DNA of 19,446 bases from Megamonas sp. UBA1792 (GCA_002315155.1 DCFY01000125.1:4068-23513), one strand, 5' to 3'. Positions 7,409-16,992 are shown, counted from the stretch's first letter. Numbers and translations are program-made. Notes: generated by a model not told the origin, from the sequence alone.

Positions 7409-7651
7409 ATGGAAAACAAGATAAATGTAGAGATTTTTGGAACAAAGTATCCTTTGAAAAGTGATTTGGATACAGCGTATATGAAAAAACTTTCGTCAAT
7501 TGTTGATGAACATATGCGTGTGATTGCAAAAAAAAATCAATATTTACCAGAGAATCGGGTTGGTGTATTAGCGGCATTGGAGCTGGCTGATGCGTATTTG
7601 AAGTTAAAAAAAGATTATGATGACTTGATGGATATTCTTGAAGACAAATGA
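7409..7651 (+). CDS. zapA: Cell division protein ZapA
   Basis: ZapA is a small cytoplasmic FtsZ-ring stabiliser. The product has the family's pattern: NKINVEIFGTKYPLKSDLD at the N-terminus (a beta-hairpin with the I.G..Y.LK motif), then MKKLSSIVDEHM and a long C-terminal helix, LAALELADAYLKLKKDYDDLMDIL, that would form the dimer coiled coil. I choose ATG 7409 (80 residues) because GGGGG (7398-7402) then has a 6-base spacer; ATG 7403 would add only Met-Ile and has no room for that SD. zapA between pheT and the U32/mutS2 genes is a frequent order in Firmicutes. No clear promoter is visible, so transcription may depend on read-through of the pheT terminator. Confidence 0.9.
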   Translation: MENKINVEIFGTKYPLKSDLDTAYMKKLSSIVDEHMRVIAKKNQYLPENRVGVLAALELADAYLKLKKDYDDLMDILEDK

Positions 7652-7674
7652 GGTTTTGGATAAGAATATATCAT

Positions 7675-7721
7675 AAAAAAATAAACCGTATGGGTATAAA
7701 TGCTTGTACGGTTTATTTTTT
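7675..7721 (+). terminator. Terminator after zapA
   Basis: The A-rich arm (7675-7690, ending ATAAACCGTA) pairs with TACGGTTTAT plus T-run (7707-7721), around a 16-base loop. The A/T-run symmetry means it could stop transcription in both directions. Confidence 0.8.
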
Positions 7722-7740
7722 GTGTGGTTTGTATTATAAT
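7712..7740 (+). promoter_or_regulatory. Promoter of the U32-mutS2 unit
   Basis: A perfect TATAAT (7735-7740) stands 44 bases before the TTG start and just after the zapA terminator. The best -35, TTTATT (7712-7717), matches only 3 of 6 bases at 17-base spacing and overlaps the terminator arm. The -10 is the main evidence. Confidence 0.5.
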
Positions 7741-7783
7741 TAAATGATGTATATTATAGATTTATTTTGCGGAGGAAACGAAT

Positions 7784-10282
7784 TTGATTGAGTTACTTGC
7801 TCCTGTTGGGAGCCATGAAGCACTTGTTGCTGCAGTAGAAAGCGGCGCAAATGCAGTATATTTGGCCGGAGAAATGTTTGGGGCACGAGCCTATGCTGAT
7901 AATTTTGATAGAGAAACACTAAAGGAAGCAATTCAATTTGCGCATATGCGTGATGTGCTTGTGAATGTAACTGTAAATACAATTGTTGATAATGATGAGC
8001 TGGATGAACTTGCAAACTATTTGCGGTTTTTATATGAAGCTGGTACGGATGCAATTCTTGTGCAGGATCTTGGTGTAGTAAAACTTGCACGTGAGATTGT
8101 ACCAGAGCTGCCTCTTCATGCGAGTACACAGATGACGGTTCATAATCTTTCAGGTGTACTTGCACTGGAAAATCTTGGATTTACACGCGTTGTCTTGTCA
8201 CGTGAGCTTTCGCTTGAAGATATTCGTTATATTTGTTCAAACAGTCATATAGAAATTGAAGTATTTGTTCATGGTGCTCTTTGTGTATGTTATTCAGGGC
8301 AGTGTCTTATGAGCAGTATGATTGGCGGACGTTCAGGCAATCGTGGACGTTGTGCTCAGCCATGCCGTTTGCCATATACATTGCTTGATGAAGATGAAAA
8401 TAATGTATTAGAAGAAGCAGATGCTGGCCAGTATCTACTTAGTCCGCGAGATATGAATACGATTGATATTTTACCGGAACTTATTGATTCGGGTGTAGCA
8501 TCGTTGAAAATCGAAGGTCGGATGAAGCGTCCGGAATATGTTGCGGTTGTTGTCGACACGTATCGTCGGGCAATTGATTCCTATTTACTGGGTAGTAGCT
8601 GCTATGAAGTAAGCGAAAAAGATCACAAAGAACTGATGCAGATTTTTAATCGTGATTTTACAACAGCATATTTACAGAATCGTCCGGGCCGTTTTATGAT
8701 GAGTGATCATCGACCAAATAATCGTGGTGTGCTTGCTGGTCGTGTTATTGTATATAACTGGGACACAAAAGAAGTTACAATAAAGCTTTCAGAGAGTTTG
8801 CATGAAGGTGATCAGGTAGATTTTTGGGTTAAAGTCGGTGGGCGAGTAACGACAACAATCAAGGAACTTTATATTGGCAAGAAACAAACAAGTTCGGCGG
8901 TAGCTGGTGAAGAAGTCACTTTTGTGATTCCTGCACCAGTACGTGATCATGATCGTGTGTTCAAGGTTTTTGATGCACAAATGATGGAACGTGCACGCAA
9001 GTTTTTCAATACAGGTGCGCCTGTACGGCGAATTCCGGTTGATGTAGAGATACATGCAGCTGTTGATGAGCCGCTCGTGCTTTGTATGATGGACGATGAT
9101 GGCTATTCGAGTGCAATACAAACTTCATTTATTGGGCAGAAGGCAGTTAACCGTCCGCTGACAGAAGAAGTGTTGAAGAAGCAAATTTCTCGTCTTGGTT
9201 CGACGGTATTTGAGTTACGCGATTTGAAATGTACACTTGCAGGGGAGGTTATGATACCAATTAGTGTCCTGAATGATGCCAGACGCGATGCTGCAGATAT
9301 GTTGGTAAAAAAACGCTTAGAAAAATTCAAACGTCTGCCTTTAATGAAAAAAGCAGACGTTTGGACGAATGTATTTGCAATGCCAACATCAGTACAGATA
9401 AAAAAACCAGAACTTGTAGTATCGGTAGACTCTGTTGATAAGGTGAAGTCTGCACTTGAAGCGGGTGCAGACTGGATCCTTTTTGGTGGTGAATCCTATA
9501 ACCATAGTGTGATTACAGTTGAACAATATAAGGAAGTCTATGATCTTGTCAAAAAAGCTAAGAAGAAGATTAGCTTTAATACACCGCGAATTGTGAGTAC
9601 AAATCAGGTTAAAGCATTGCAGCATATTTTGATGACCTTCAGAGAATTTTCACTAGATGCGGTTAATGTACATAATATAGGTAGTATTCAGCTTGTGAAA
9701 GATTGTCTGGATGTTCCAATCCATGCGGATTTTTCACTTGTAACGTTTAATAATCTCAGTATTGAGTTTCTGCGCGATTTTGGGATAGCAAGTCTGACAC
9801 TCTCCCCTGAACTTAACATGAGACAAGTAGAAAACATTGCGGCATACAGTACATTACCACTGGAGTGTGTTGTGCATGGTAATCTTGAGCTTATGGTGTC
9901 GGAATATTGCATAATGGGGAGCTTCCTTGGTAATATCGATAAAAATGTCTGCTCACAAATGTGTATGAAAAAAAAATATGTACTCAAGGATCGAAAGAAT
10001 GAACAATTTCCACTGGTGACCGATCAATTTTGTCATATGCATTTATTGAATGGAAAAGAACTTAGTATGTTGCCACATGTCAGTCGTTTTGCTCAAATTG
10101 GTGTAGAGCGTATACGTATTGAAGGAAAATTTATGGATGAGAAACGTGTTGGCGAAATAACTCGGCTTTATAAAAAACTTTCATTGCTTGATGAAAAACA
10201 ATCAGAAAAAGAAAAGGATTATTTGACAGAAATTGAAGATGGAAAAATTACTCGGGGACATTATTTCCGAGGGGTATTGTAA
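7784..10282 (+). CDS. Double-domain U32 family protein, RlhA-like
   Basis: U32 proteins were first called collagenase-like peptidases, but characterised bacterial members such as RlhA and TrhP hydroxylate RNA bases and carry an iron-sulfur cluster. This one has 832 residues, longer than E. coli RlhA (about 650). The N-terminal U32 domain starts IELLAPVGSHEALVAAVESGANAVYL, and its signature lies at 160-195 with C167, C174, C190 and C194. A middle region (about 350-520) resembles the DUF3656 segment. A second U32-like barrel follows from about 535 (PELVVSVDSVDKVKSALEAG), with its own cluster C709, C723, C727 and C750. The start is TTG at 7784: GGAGG (7771-7775) is 8 bases upstream and the family's opening follows at once. 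mutS2 begins 9 bases after the stop. Function as 23S rRNA C2501 hydroxylase is an inference. Confidence 0.88.
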   Translation: MIELLAPVGSHEALVAAVESGANAVYLAGEMFGARAYADNFDRETLKEAIQFAHMRDVLVNVTVNTIVDNDELDELANYLRFLYEAGTDAILVQDLGVVKLAREIVPELPLHASTQMTVHNLSGVLALENLGFTRVVLSRELSLEDIRYICSNSHIEIEVFVHGALCVCYSGQCLMSSMIGGRSGNRGRCAQPCRLPYTLLDEDENNVLEEADAGQYLLSPRDMNTIDILPELIDSGVASLKIEGRMKRPEYVAVVVDTYRRAIDSYLLGSSCYEVSEKDHKELMQIFNRDFTTAYLQNRPGRFMMSDHRPNNRGVLAGRVIVYNWDTKEVTIKLSESLHEGDQVDFWVKVGGRVTTTIKELYIGKKQTSSAVAGEEVTFVIPAPVRDHDRVFKVFDAQMMERARKFFNTGAPVRRIPVDVEIHAAVDEPLVLCMMDDDGYSSAIQTSFIGQKAVNRPLTEEVLKKQISRLGSTVFELRDLKCTLAGEVMIPISVLNDARRDAADMLVKKRLEKFKRLPLMKKADVWTNVFAMPTSVQIKKPELVVSVDSVDKVKSALEAGADWILFGGESYNHSVITVEQYKEVYDLVKKAKKKISFNTPRIVSTNQVKALQHILMTFREFSLDAVNVHNIGSIQLVKDCLDVPIHADFSLVTFNNLSIEFLRDFGIASLTLSPELNMRQVENIAAYSTLPLECVVHGNLELMVSEYCIMGSFLGNIDKNVCSQMCMKKKYVLKDRKNEQFPLVTDQFCHMHLLNGKELSMLPHVSRFAQIGVERIRIEGKFMDEKRVGEITRLYKKLSLLDEKQSEKEKDYLTEIEDGKITRGHYFRGVL

Positions 10283-10291
10283 GGGGAATAT

Positions 10292-12649
10292 ATGAATTCA
10301 GCAGTGCTTAAAACACTAGAATATAATCAAATTATAGATTTACTTGAAAAAAAAGCAAGTTCGTCGCTAGGAAAGGAACGGGCAAAAGAGTTATGTCCGA
10401 GCAGTGATTTTGAAGAAGTAGAAAGGCATATGCGTGAAACAGCAGAGGCTGTGCATATTTATACGCTTACAATGCCTCCATTAGGAGGGATACGTGATAT
10501 ACGGAGCCTGTTACATAAGGTGAAGATTGGCACTGTGCTTGAAATACATGAGCTTGTTGATGTTATGAGTACAATGTATGCGATGCGTAACGTCAAGCGG
10601 TTTTTCAAGGAATTGGAGGAAGAAGCTCCTATTCACAAAGAATGGGCGAGAAATCTTGAGATTTTGGGCCAGCTTGAACACAATCTGGAAAATGTAATTG
10701 ATGAGCATGGGAATATGCGTGATGATGCCAGTGTTGAACTCAAGCGCATTCGCAGAGAGATCAAGAGTTCGCATAGCCGTATCAAGGATCGTTTAGCAAG
10801 TGTACTACGTGCAGCAGAGTATCAGAAATATTTTCAGGATGCAATTGTGACAATGCGCAGTGACCGCTATGTGCTGCCAATCAAACAGGAGTATCGACAG
10901 TATTTTCCTGGGATTGTGCATGATCAGTCCTCAAGTGGATCAACACTTTTTATTGAACCAATGGTGATTGTCGAGCTTAACAATGATGTAAAGCAACTTG
11001 TTATAGCTGAGCGCCACGAGCTGGAACGAATTTTGCGAAACCTGTCACAACAGATAGAGCGGGAGCGGATTATATTAGGGAAAAACTGTGAAATCCTTGC
11101 TGATATTGATTTTTCTTTTGCAAAGGCGGGTCTTGCTCATGATATGCTGGCAACAGAACCAATTTTAAATCAGGATGGCTACACTTCACTTTTAAAAGCA
11201 CGGCATCCTCTTATTGATCCGGCTAAAGTTGTTCCAATTGATATTATCTTGGGCAGAGAATATCATACCTTGCTTATTACGGGGCCTAATACAGGTGGAA
11301 AGACGGTAAGTATGAAGACACTGGGGCTTCATGTTCTTATGGTACAGTCTGGCTGCTTTATTCCGGCAGCGTCGGGATCTGAGGTTTCCGTCTACCGTGA
11401 AGTGTTTGCCGATATTGGGGATGAGCAAAGCATTGCACAGAACCTGAGTACATTTTCAGCACACATGATGCATCTTATTGATATACTGCAAAAGGTCGAG
11501 TCCGAAGATCTTCTTTTGCTTGATGAACTTGGTGCTGGCACGGATCCAGAAGAGGGTGCTGCACTCGCTATGGCAATTCTTGAGCAGCTTATGTCAATTG
11601 GTGTTAAGGTTGTTGCGACGACACATTATTCGGAGTTAAAAACCTTTGCCTATACACGTGGAGACATCGAAAATGCGTGTGTGGAATTTGATATAAAGAC
11701 GCTTTCGCCAACGTATCGCCTGCTTACAGGTATACCAGGAGCAAGTAATGCATTTGCAATTAGCAATCGATTAGGGTTGGCAAATTCATTGATTTTGCGG
11801 GCACAGCAGTTAATAAGGGCCGATCATGCACAATTTGAAAGTGTGATCAATACGCTGGAAAATGAAAAGATGATGTATGAACAGCGTAATGCAGATATTT
11901 TGGAGCGGCAACAGCGTGTTGTTCAGCTTGAAACAAAGATTACAGCGATGAAGCAGGAGCTTTCACAGAAAAAGGCACAGGTTCTCAGAAAAGCACAGGA
12001 AGAAAGTGCTGCACTTGTTCGCCGGGCGCGTCGTGAATCAGAACAGATTATTAAGGAACTCAAAGTACAATACAATGATCAAGGGATACAGAAGCGGCAA
12101 GAATCCATTGAAGCTGCAAGACGGCAGATACAGGAAGGTATTACACGTACAAATATGAGTGTGGTAAGTCAGAAAACTTATTATACGCCAATTGATTTAG
12201 AGGCATTATCTATAGGCGATATTGTATATGTGACATCATTGAATCAAAAGGGAAGTGTTGTTGCTATACAAGGAAAAGAAATTACTGTTCAGCTTGGCAG
12301 TATGAAAATGAATATAAAAGCAAGCAAATGCAGGTTTGTTGAATGGGCACGAAATGAAATAGGAATGGTATCAAAGACGAAAAGTTTCCTAGGCAAAGTT
12401 AGTCAGGTCAAGCGTGAAATCGATATTCGTGGGATGTTGGTCGATGAAGCTGAAGAAGTCATTGGAAAATATATTGATGATGCAGTTATGGCAGGGCTGT
12501 CACAGGTGATTATTATTCATGGAAAAGGTACTGGGGCCTTACGTAAAGGTATTCAGGAATATTTGAAAAACAATCGGAACATACTCAGTATAGCCTTTGC
12601 GGATATGAATCAAGGCGGTACAGGTGCCACGATAGCAGAACTGAAATAA
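10292..12649 (+). CDS. mutS2: Endonuclease MutS2
   Basis: MutS2 is a MutS relative that acts on recombination intermediates and, in Bacillus, on collided ribosomes. The 785 residues are a normal length. The core and lever domains (about 1-300) are followed by the ATPase, with Walker A GPNTGGKT at 331-338, DIGDEQSIAQNLSTFSAHM, Walker B with D411-E412 in LLLLDELGAGTDP, and THYSELK. A coiled coil (about 505-625), a KOW-like barrel (IGDIVYVTSLNQKGSVVAI, about 640-685) and a C-terminal Smr nuclease domain (about 708-785, EIDIRGM...HGKGTGALRKGI) complete it. The mismatch-binding N-terminal domain of MutS is absent, as expected for MutS2. AAGGGG (10281-10286) overlaps the stop codon of the preceding gene, so the two are one operon. 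Confidence 0.96.
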   Translation: MNSAVLKTLEYNQIIDLLEKKASSSLGKERAKELCPSSDFEEVERHMRETAEAVHIYTLTMPPLGGIRDIRSLLHKVKIGTVLEIHELVDVMSTMYAMRNVKRFFKELEEEAPIHKEWARNLEILGQLEHNLENVIDEHGNMRDDASVELKRIRREIKSSHSRIKDRLASVLRAAEYQKYFQDAIVTMRSDRYVLPIKQEYRQYFPGIVHDQSSSGSTLFIEPMVIVELNNDVKQLVIAERHELERILRNLSQQIERERIILGKNCEILADIDFSFAKAGLAHDMLATEPILNQDGYTSLLKARHPLIDPAKVVPIDIILGREYHTLLITGPNTGGKTVSMKTLGLHVLMVQSGCFIPAASGSEVSVYREVFADIGDEQSIAQNLSTFSAHMMHLIDILQKVESEDLLLLDELGAGTDPEEGAALAMAILEQLMSIGVKVVATTHYSELKTFAYTRGDIENACVEFDIKTLSPTYRLLTGIPGASNAFAISNRLGLANSLILRAQQLIRADHAQFESVINTLENEKMMYEQRNADILERQQRVVQLETKITAMKQELSQKKAQVLRKAQEESAALVRRARRESEQIIKELKVQYNDQGIQKRQESIEAARRQIQEGITRTNMSVVSQKTYYTPIDLEALSIGDIVYVTSLNQKGSVVAIQGKEITVQLGSMKMNIKASKCRFVEWARNEIGMVSKTKSFLGKVSQVKREIDIRGMLVDEAEEVIGKYIDDAVMAGLSQVIIIHGKGTGALRKGIQEYLKNNRNILSIAFADMNQGGTGATIAELK

Positions 12650-12672
12650 GAATGATAAAAATATATATTTTA

Positions 12673-12681
12673 TGATACAAT
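12673..12681 (+). promoter_or_regulatory. Possible extended -10 promoter for the PBP gene
   Basis: TGATACAAT gives an extended -10 (TG-A-TACAAT). I find no convincing -35 at 16-18 bases upstream. The box lies in the 65-base gap between mutS2 and the PBP gene, and no terminator precedes it. Confidence 0.4.
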
Positions 12682-12714
12682 AAAAAGCGGATGAGATTAT
12701 AAAGGAGGTTCCTT

Positions 12715-14832
12715 ATGGAAAAACGCACGAATATGAATCGCAGATCTAGAGAACCGAAAAAAGGTACAGGCAGTAGAAAAGTAGTTCTCAGTATTATAGC
12801 GATTTTTGTTGTTATGCTTACAGGAATAGGTTGTGGATTTCTTACGGCGAGCATAAATACAAAGCCAAATCTTGCAGATGACATTCGTCCTTCGGCATCT
12901 TCACAGATTTATGATATTAATGGGAATGAGATTGCAAATGTACATGCAGCAGAAAATCGTGTTCCTGTAAACATTAGCAAAATTCCTAAGAACTTGCAGA
13001 ATGCATTTATCGCGGTAGAAGATGCACGCTTCTATGAACATTCAGGGATTGATCCGCGTGGTATCATTCGTGCTGTTTGGGCAAATGTAACGAACAGAGG
13101 CGTTGCTGAAGGTGGTTCGACGATTACGCAGCAGTTAGCAAAAAATGCGTATCTTACGCAAGAACGTACGTTGAAACGTAAAGTGCAAGAAATGTTTTTG
13201 GCTTTGCAGCTGGAGCGCCAGTATACAAAACAGGAAATTCTTGAGTTGTATCTAAATCAAATTTATTTTGGACAAGGTGCTTATGGTGTTCAGTCCGCAG
13301 CACAAACCTATTTTGGTAAAAATGTCGAAGATCTTGATTTGAATGAATGTGCGATGCTTGCAGGTATACCAAAGAGTCCAAACTATTATTCTCCCTTAAA
13401 TAATATGGCTGCGGCAAAAGAACGAAAAGCAACTGTACTAGATCAAATGGAGAAATATAATTATATAAATGCAATTACAGCAAATAAGACGAAAAAAGAA
13501 GAGTTAACACTTGTAAAGGGAACAAAAAAAGATACTACGGGCCCGGCACCTTATTTTATTGATTATGTAACACAAAAACTTATTGAAAAATATGGAGCAG
13601 ATGCAGTTTATAAAGAAGGACTTAAAATTTATACAACTATTGATATGGATATGCAAAAGGCTGCAGAAGCTGCAATGCAGGAACTGCCCACTTATAGTAC
13701 AGATTCAAATGGCATAAAACAGCCACAAGGAGCTCTTGTAGCTATAGATCCACATACTGGTTATATAAAAGCAATGGTTGGTGGTCGTGGAACAGATCAG
13801 TTTAATCGCGCCACAATGGCAGAACGTCAGCCTGGTTCTGCGTTTAAGCCATTTGTATTTGCGGCAGCACTTGAAAGTAAGATGACACCATCGACTATTG
13901 TCGAAGATAGCCCTATTACGATTGGTGATTGGACACCGGAAAATTATGAACGTGAGTTTAATGGTAAGGTTACTTTACGGACGATTGCCGAACAATCGTT
14001 GAATGTGCCTACAGTGAAAATTGCACAGAAGCTTGGTATTGATAAGCCAATTTATTATGCGCAGGAAATGGGAATCTCAACGTTTGTACTTGATGGCCCC
14101 AAAAACGATCGTAATCTTGCCACAGCACTGGGCGGTTTGACGAAAGGTGTAACACCGTTAGAACTTGCAAGTGCTTATGGAACTTTTGCAAATAAAGGGG
14201 TGCATGTTGAATCAGTTGCAATTATTAAAGTACTTGATCGCAACGGTAAGGTTTTGGAACAGGCCTCACCGAAGGAACGCAGTGTTATTAGCGCAACGAG
14301 TGCAGCCGAATTGACGAGTATGTTACAAGGTGTTGTTACACGTGGGACAGGTGCGGCTGCAAATATTGGTCGTCCGGCAGCTGGAAAGACAGGAACAACG
14401 AATGATTATCGTGATGCTTGGTTTGTTGGCTATACACCGGATCTTGTTGCAGCTGTCTGGCTCGGTAATGATGATAATGAAATTATGAATGGAATGACGG
14501 GAGGCAGAACGCCAGCAATCATATGGAAGAAATTTATGCAAAAGTCTTTGGATGGAACAAAAGTGAAGAATTTTGACGGATCCAGTGGTATTGCTGGTGA
14601 TACAATTGATGAAATCGTTGATGATAATAAAGATGCTAAAGACAAAACGAAGCAGAATGATGCTGCAAAGAAAAAAGCTGTGCAAGATAAACAGTTAAAA
14701 GATAAGGCAAATGAAAAGCAGAAAAATTCATCTGAAGCAGGCAAGGATAATAATGGTGCAAATCAGCAGCCAGCAATACCTGCACCAGCTGCACCTGAAC
14801 CAGGAATTGGTGCAGTAAAAGGTAAAAATTAG
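12715..14832 (+). CDS. Class A penicillin-binding protein (PBP1A type)
   Basis: This is a bifunctional peptidoglycan synthase: a glycosyltransferase that polymerises lipid II and a transpeptidase that crosslinks it. The 705 residues begin with a basic cytoplasmic tail, then a membrane anchor at about 23-43 (VVLSIIAIFVVMLTGIGCGFL region). The GT51 domain has EDARFYEHSG with catalytic Glu102, EGGSTITQQLAKN and LKRKVQEMFLALQLER. The transpeptidase has all three motifs: S375-AF-K378, S428-L-N430 and K558-T-G560. After about residue 635 comes a charged, then Pro/Ala-rich tail (DAAKKKAVQDK, PAIPAPAAPEPG) that looks disordered. AAAGGAGGT (12701-12709) gives a strong SD. Homologues are named PbpA, PonA or MrcA; I leave the symbol open. 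Confidence 0.95.
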   Translation: MEKRTNMNRRSREPKKGTGSRKVVLSIIAIFVVMLTGIGCGFLTASINTKPNLADDIRPSASSQIYDINGNEIANVHAAENRVPVNISKIPKNLQNAFIAVEDARFYEHSGIDPRGIIRAVWANVTNRGVAEGGSTITQQLAKNAYLTQERTLKRKVQEMFLALQLERQYTKQEILELYLNQIYFGQGAYGVQSAAQTYFGKNVEDLDLNECAMLAGIPKSPNYYSPLNNMAAAKERKATVLDQMEKYNYINAITANKTKKEELTLVKGTKKDTTGPAPYFIDYVTQKLIEKYGADAVYKEGLKIYTTIDMDMQKAAEAAMQELPTYSTDSNGIKQPQGALVAIDPHTGYIKAMVGGRGTDQFNRATMAERQPGSAFKPFVFAAALESKMTPSTIVEDSPITIGDWTPENYEREFNGKVTLRTIAEQSLNVPTVKIAQKLGIDKPIYYAQEMGISTFVLDGPKNDRNLATALGGLTKGVTPLELASAYGTFANKGVHVESVAIIKVLDRNGKVLEQASPKERSVISATSAAELTSMLQGVVTRGTGAAANIGRPAAGKTGTTNDYRDAWFVGYTPDLVAAVWLGNDDNEIMNGMTGGRTPAIIWKKFMQKSLDGTKVKNFDGSSGIAGDTIDEIVDDNKDAKDKTKQNDAAKKKAVQDKQLKDKANEKQKNSSEAGKDNNGANQQPAIPAPAAPEPGIGAVKGKN

Positions 14833-14891
14833 TGATTATAAGGATAATAATTTGAAATACTCTTTTAAAAAGGATGAATGGAGCGGTTTTT

Positions 14892-16112
14892 TTGGAAAAT
14901 GTATATGATATTTTAAAAGAGCGAGGATTTATTGCTCAGGCAACGCATGAAGAGGAAATACGTGATTTATTGGAAAAAGAAAAGGTGACTTTTTATATTG
15001 GATTTGATCCAACGGCAGATAGTCTGCATGCAGGACATTTCCTTAGTATGATGGCAATGGCACATATGCAGCGTGCTGGGCATCGTCCAATATGTCTCAT
15101 TGGCGGCGGGACGGGTACTGTTGGTGATCCATCAGGAAAAACCGATATGCGAAAGATGATGACGGATGAGATCATTGAATATAATTGTAACTGTTTCAAG
15201 AAACAAATGCAGCGATTCATTGATTTTAATAATGATAAAGCACTCATGGTAAATAATGGTGAATGGCTTAGGAAGCTTAATTATATTGAATTTTTGCGGG
15301 ATATAGGACCACATTTCTCTGTAAACCGTATGCTTGCAGCAGAATGCTACAAGCAGCGGATGGAACATGGACTGACATTTCTTGAATTTAACTATATGAT
15401 TATGCAAGGGTATGATTTTCTGGAGCTTAACCATCGTTATGACTGTAAGCTTGAAATGGGCGGTGATGATCAATGGTCAAATATTATCGCTGGTGTGGAA
15501 CTTATTCGTCGCAAGGAAAGCAAACCGGCATATGGTCTTACGTTTACACTTCTGACAAAAAGCGATGGAAAGAAAATGGGGAAGACAGAGGGTGGTGCCC
15601 TCTGGCTTGATCCGTTAAAAACATCATCGTACGATTTCTATCAGTACTGGCGAAATATTGACGATGCCGATGTTGAAAAATGTTTAGCGCTTTTGACATT
15701 TTTGCCAATGGATGAGGTCCATCGTCTTGGTGCGTTTAAGGATCAAAAAATAAATGAAGCAAAAATTGTTCTGGCTTTTGAAGTAACGAAGCTTGTTCAT
15801 GGTGAAGAAGAAGCTGTAAAAGCCAAAGCAGCGGCCGAAGCTTTATTTGGTGGCAGTGGAGAACTTGAAAACATGCCAACAATTGCGATTGCTGAAACTG
15901 ATTTGGGGATGAAGTATCTTGATCTTTTAACACGTGAAAAAGTTTTTGCATCAAAGAGCGAAGGGCGTCGGCTTATTCAGCAGAATGGTGTTTCTATTAA
16001 TAATGAAAAAAGCACAGATGTCGATTGTATTCTTCAATCAGATGATTTCAAAGATGGATCAATTCTTATAAAAAAGGGCAAGAAAAAATATTATCGTTTA
16101 GTTAAAGCATGA
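14892..16112 (+). CDS. tyrS: Tyrosine-tRNA ligase (TTG start)
   Basis: TyrRS charges tRNA-Tyr. I place the start at TTG 14892: GGAG (14880-14883) is 8 bases upstream, and the protein then opens [16 protein letters not shown], the usual TyrRS beginning, at 406 residues. The in-frame ATG at 14874 would add six residues (MNGAVF) but has no spaced SD. The class I signatures are HAGH (46-49, for HIGH) and KMGKT (228-232, for KMSKS). [16 protein letters not shown] and GGDDQWSNI bind tyrosine and ATP. A C-terminal S4 RNA-binding domain spans about 340-406 ([21 protein letters not shown]). No T-box precedes it, unlike pheS. No terminator separates it from the PBP gene, so the two may share a transcript. 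Confidence 0.95.
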   Translation: MENVYDILKERGFIAQATHEEEIRDLLEKEKVTFYIGFDPTADSLHAGHFLSMMAMAHMQRAGHRPICLIGGGTGTVGDPSGKTDMRKMMTDEIIEYNCNCFKKQMQRFIDFNNDKALMVNNGEWLRKLNYIEFLRDIGPHFSVNRMLAAECYKQRMEHGLTFLEFNYMIMQGYDFLELNHRYDCKLEMGGDDQWSNIIAGVELIRRKESKPAYGLTFTLLTKSDGKKMGKTEGGALWLDPLKTSSYDFYQYWRNIDDADVEKCLALLTFLPMDEVHRLGAFKDQKINEAKIVLAFEVTKLVHGEEEAVKAKAAAEALFGGSGELENMPTIAIAETDLGMKYLDLLTREKVFASKSEGRRLIQQNGVSINNEKSTDVDCILQSDDFKDGSILIKKGKKKYYRLVKA

Positions 16113-16113
16113 T

Positions 16114-16143
16114 TTTGCGAAAGTAAGCGAAGTATGATAAAAT
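16114..16143 (+). promoter_or_regulatory. Promoter of yebC
   Basis: TTGCGA (16114-16119), an 18-base spacer and TAAAAT (16138-16143) preceded by TGA form an extended -10 promoter, immediately after the tyrS stop. It would give a leader of about 30 bases before yebC. Confidence 0.55.
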
Positions 16144-16180
16144 ATATGAGTTGGTTTTTAGAGAAGGAGCGGTATTATTT

Positions 16181-16915
16181 ATGTCAGGACATTCTAAATG
16201 GGCAAATATTAAACGAAAAAAAGGTGCAAATGATGCAGTCCGTGGTAAAATCACAACAAAGATCGGTCGTGAAATCACTGTTGCAGTAAGAATGGGTGGT
16301 GCGGATGTTACAGGCAATATGCGCTTGAAACTTGCATTATCCAAAGCAAAGGCTAATAATATACCGAAAGACAATATTCAGAGGGCTATTCAGAAGGGCA
16401 TTGGGGCTGCAGATGGCAGTAAATATGAAGAACTTGTATACGAAGGCTATGGACCAGCGGGCTCTGCTGTTATGCTCGATATTATGACAGATAATCGCAA
16501 TCGTACTGCGGCGGACATTCGTCATCTTTTTTCAAAGTTTGGCGGTAACCTTGGTGAAACTGGCTGTGTAGGCTGGATGTTTAAGCAGAAAGCAGTATTC
16601 ATTGTTGATAAGGAAGCTTATGATAATGAAGATGATCTTATGACGATCGCACTTGAAGCTGGTGCTGATGATTTTAAAGCAGAAGATGATTCTTTTGAAA
16701 TAACAGCAGATCCGGGAGATTTTGAAACGATTGCAAAGGTACTAGAAGATAATAAGATTGAAACGGTAGAAGCCGAGGTCACAATGGTTCCTGATACGAC
16801 AATAAAGCTTGAAGGTAAAGACGCTGAAAAGATGCTGACGCTTATGGACGCACTTGATGAACATGATGACGTGCAGAATGTATATGCGAATTATGAAATA
16901 GACGAAGAAGAATAA
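16181..16915 (+). CDS. yebC: YebC/PmpR (TACO1) family protein
   Basis: YebC proteins have been described as transcription regulators. They are also relatives of the mitochondrial translation factor TACO1, and recent work links them to translation through proline-rich stretches. The 244 residues start with the hallmark MSGHSKWANIKRKKGAND and carry GKITTKIGREI, NIPKDNIQRAIQKG and the acidic C-terminal half typical of the family (YEGYGPAGSAVMLDIMTDNRNRTA; GNLGETGCVGWMF). ATG 16181 is chosen over an in-frame TTG at 16151 because every family member opens at MSGHSKW and AAGGAG (16164-16169) precedes it by 11 bases. It stands directly before ruvC, an arrangement widespread in bacteria. Confidence 0.96.
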   Translation: MSGHSKWANIKRKKGANDAVRGKITTKIGREITVAVRMGGADVTGNMRLKLALSKAKANNIPKDNIQRAIQKGIGAADGSKYEELVYEGYGPAGSAVMLDIMTDNRNRTAADIRHLFSKFGGNLGETGCVGWMFKQKAVFIVDKEAYDNEDDLMTIALEAGADDFKAEDDSFEITADPGDFETIAKVLEDNKIETVEAEVTMVPDTTIKLEGKDAEKMLTLMDALDEHDDVQNVYANYEIDEEE

Positions 16916-16925
16916 AAGAAAGTAT

Positions 16926-16973
16926 ATCCCTCACTTTGTTCAGATAGTTCGAATTAAAGTGGGGGATTGCTTT
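16926..16973 (+). terminator. Hairpin between yebC and ruvC, possible weak terminator
   Basis: A 12-bp stem (one G-U pair) joins ATCCCTCACTTT (16926-16937) and AAAGTGGGGGAT (16956-16967), with an 18-base loop. Only a broken T-tract follows (TGCTTTAGTTT), so termination is likely partial and some transcripts may continue into ruvCAB. Confidence 0.5.
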
Positions 16974-16992
16974 AGTTTGGAGAATCAACAAT

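Noticed and set aside
16102..16374. A minus-strand frame across the tyrS-yebC junction
   Set aside because: It is antisense to conserved yebC codons and to the yebC promoter, with no recognisable product.
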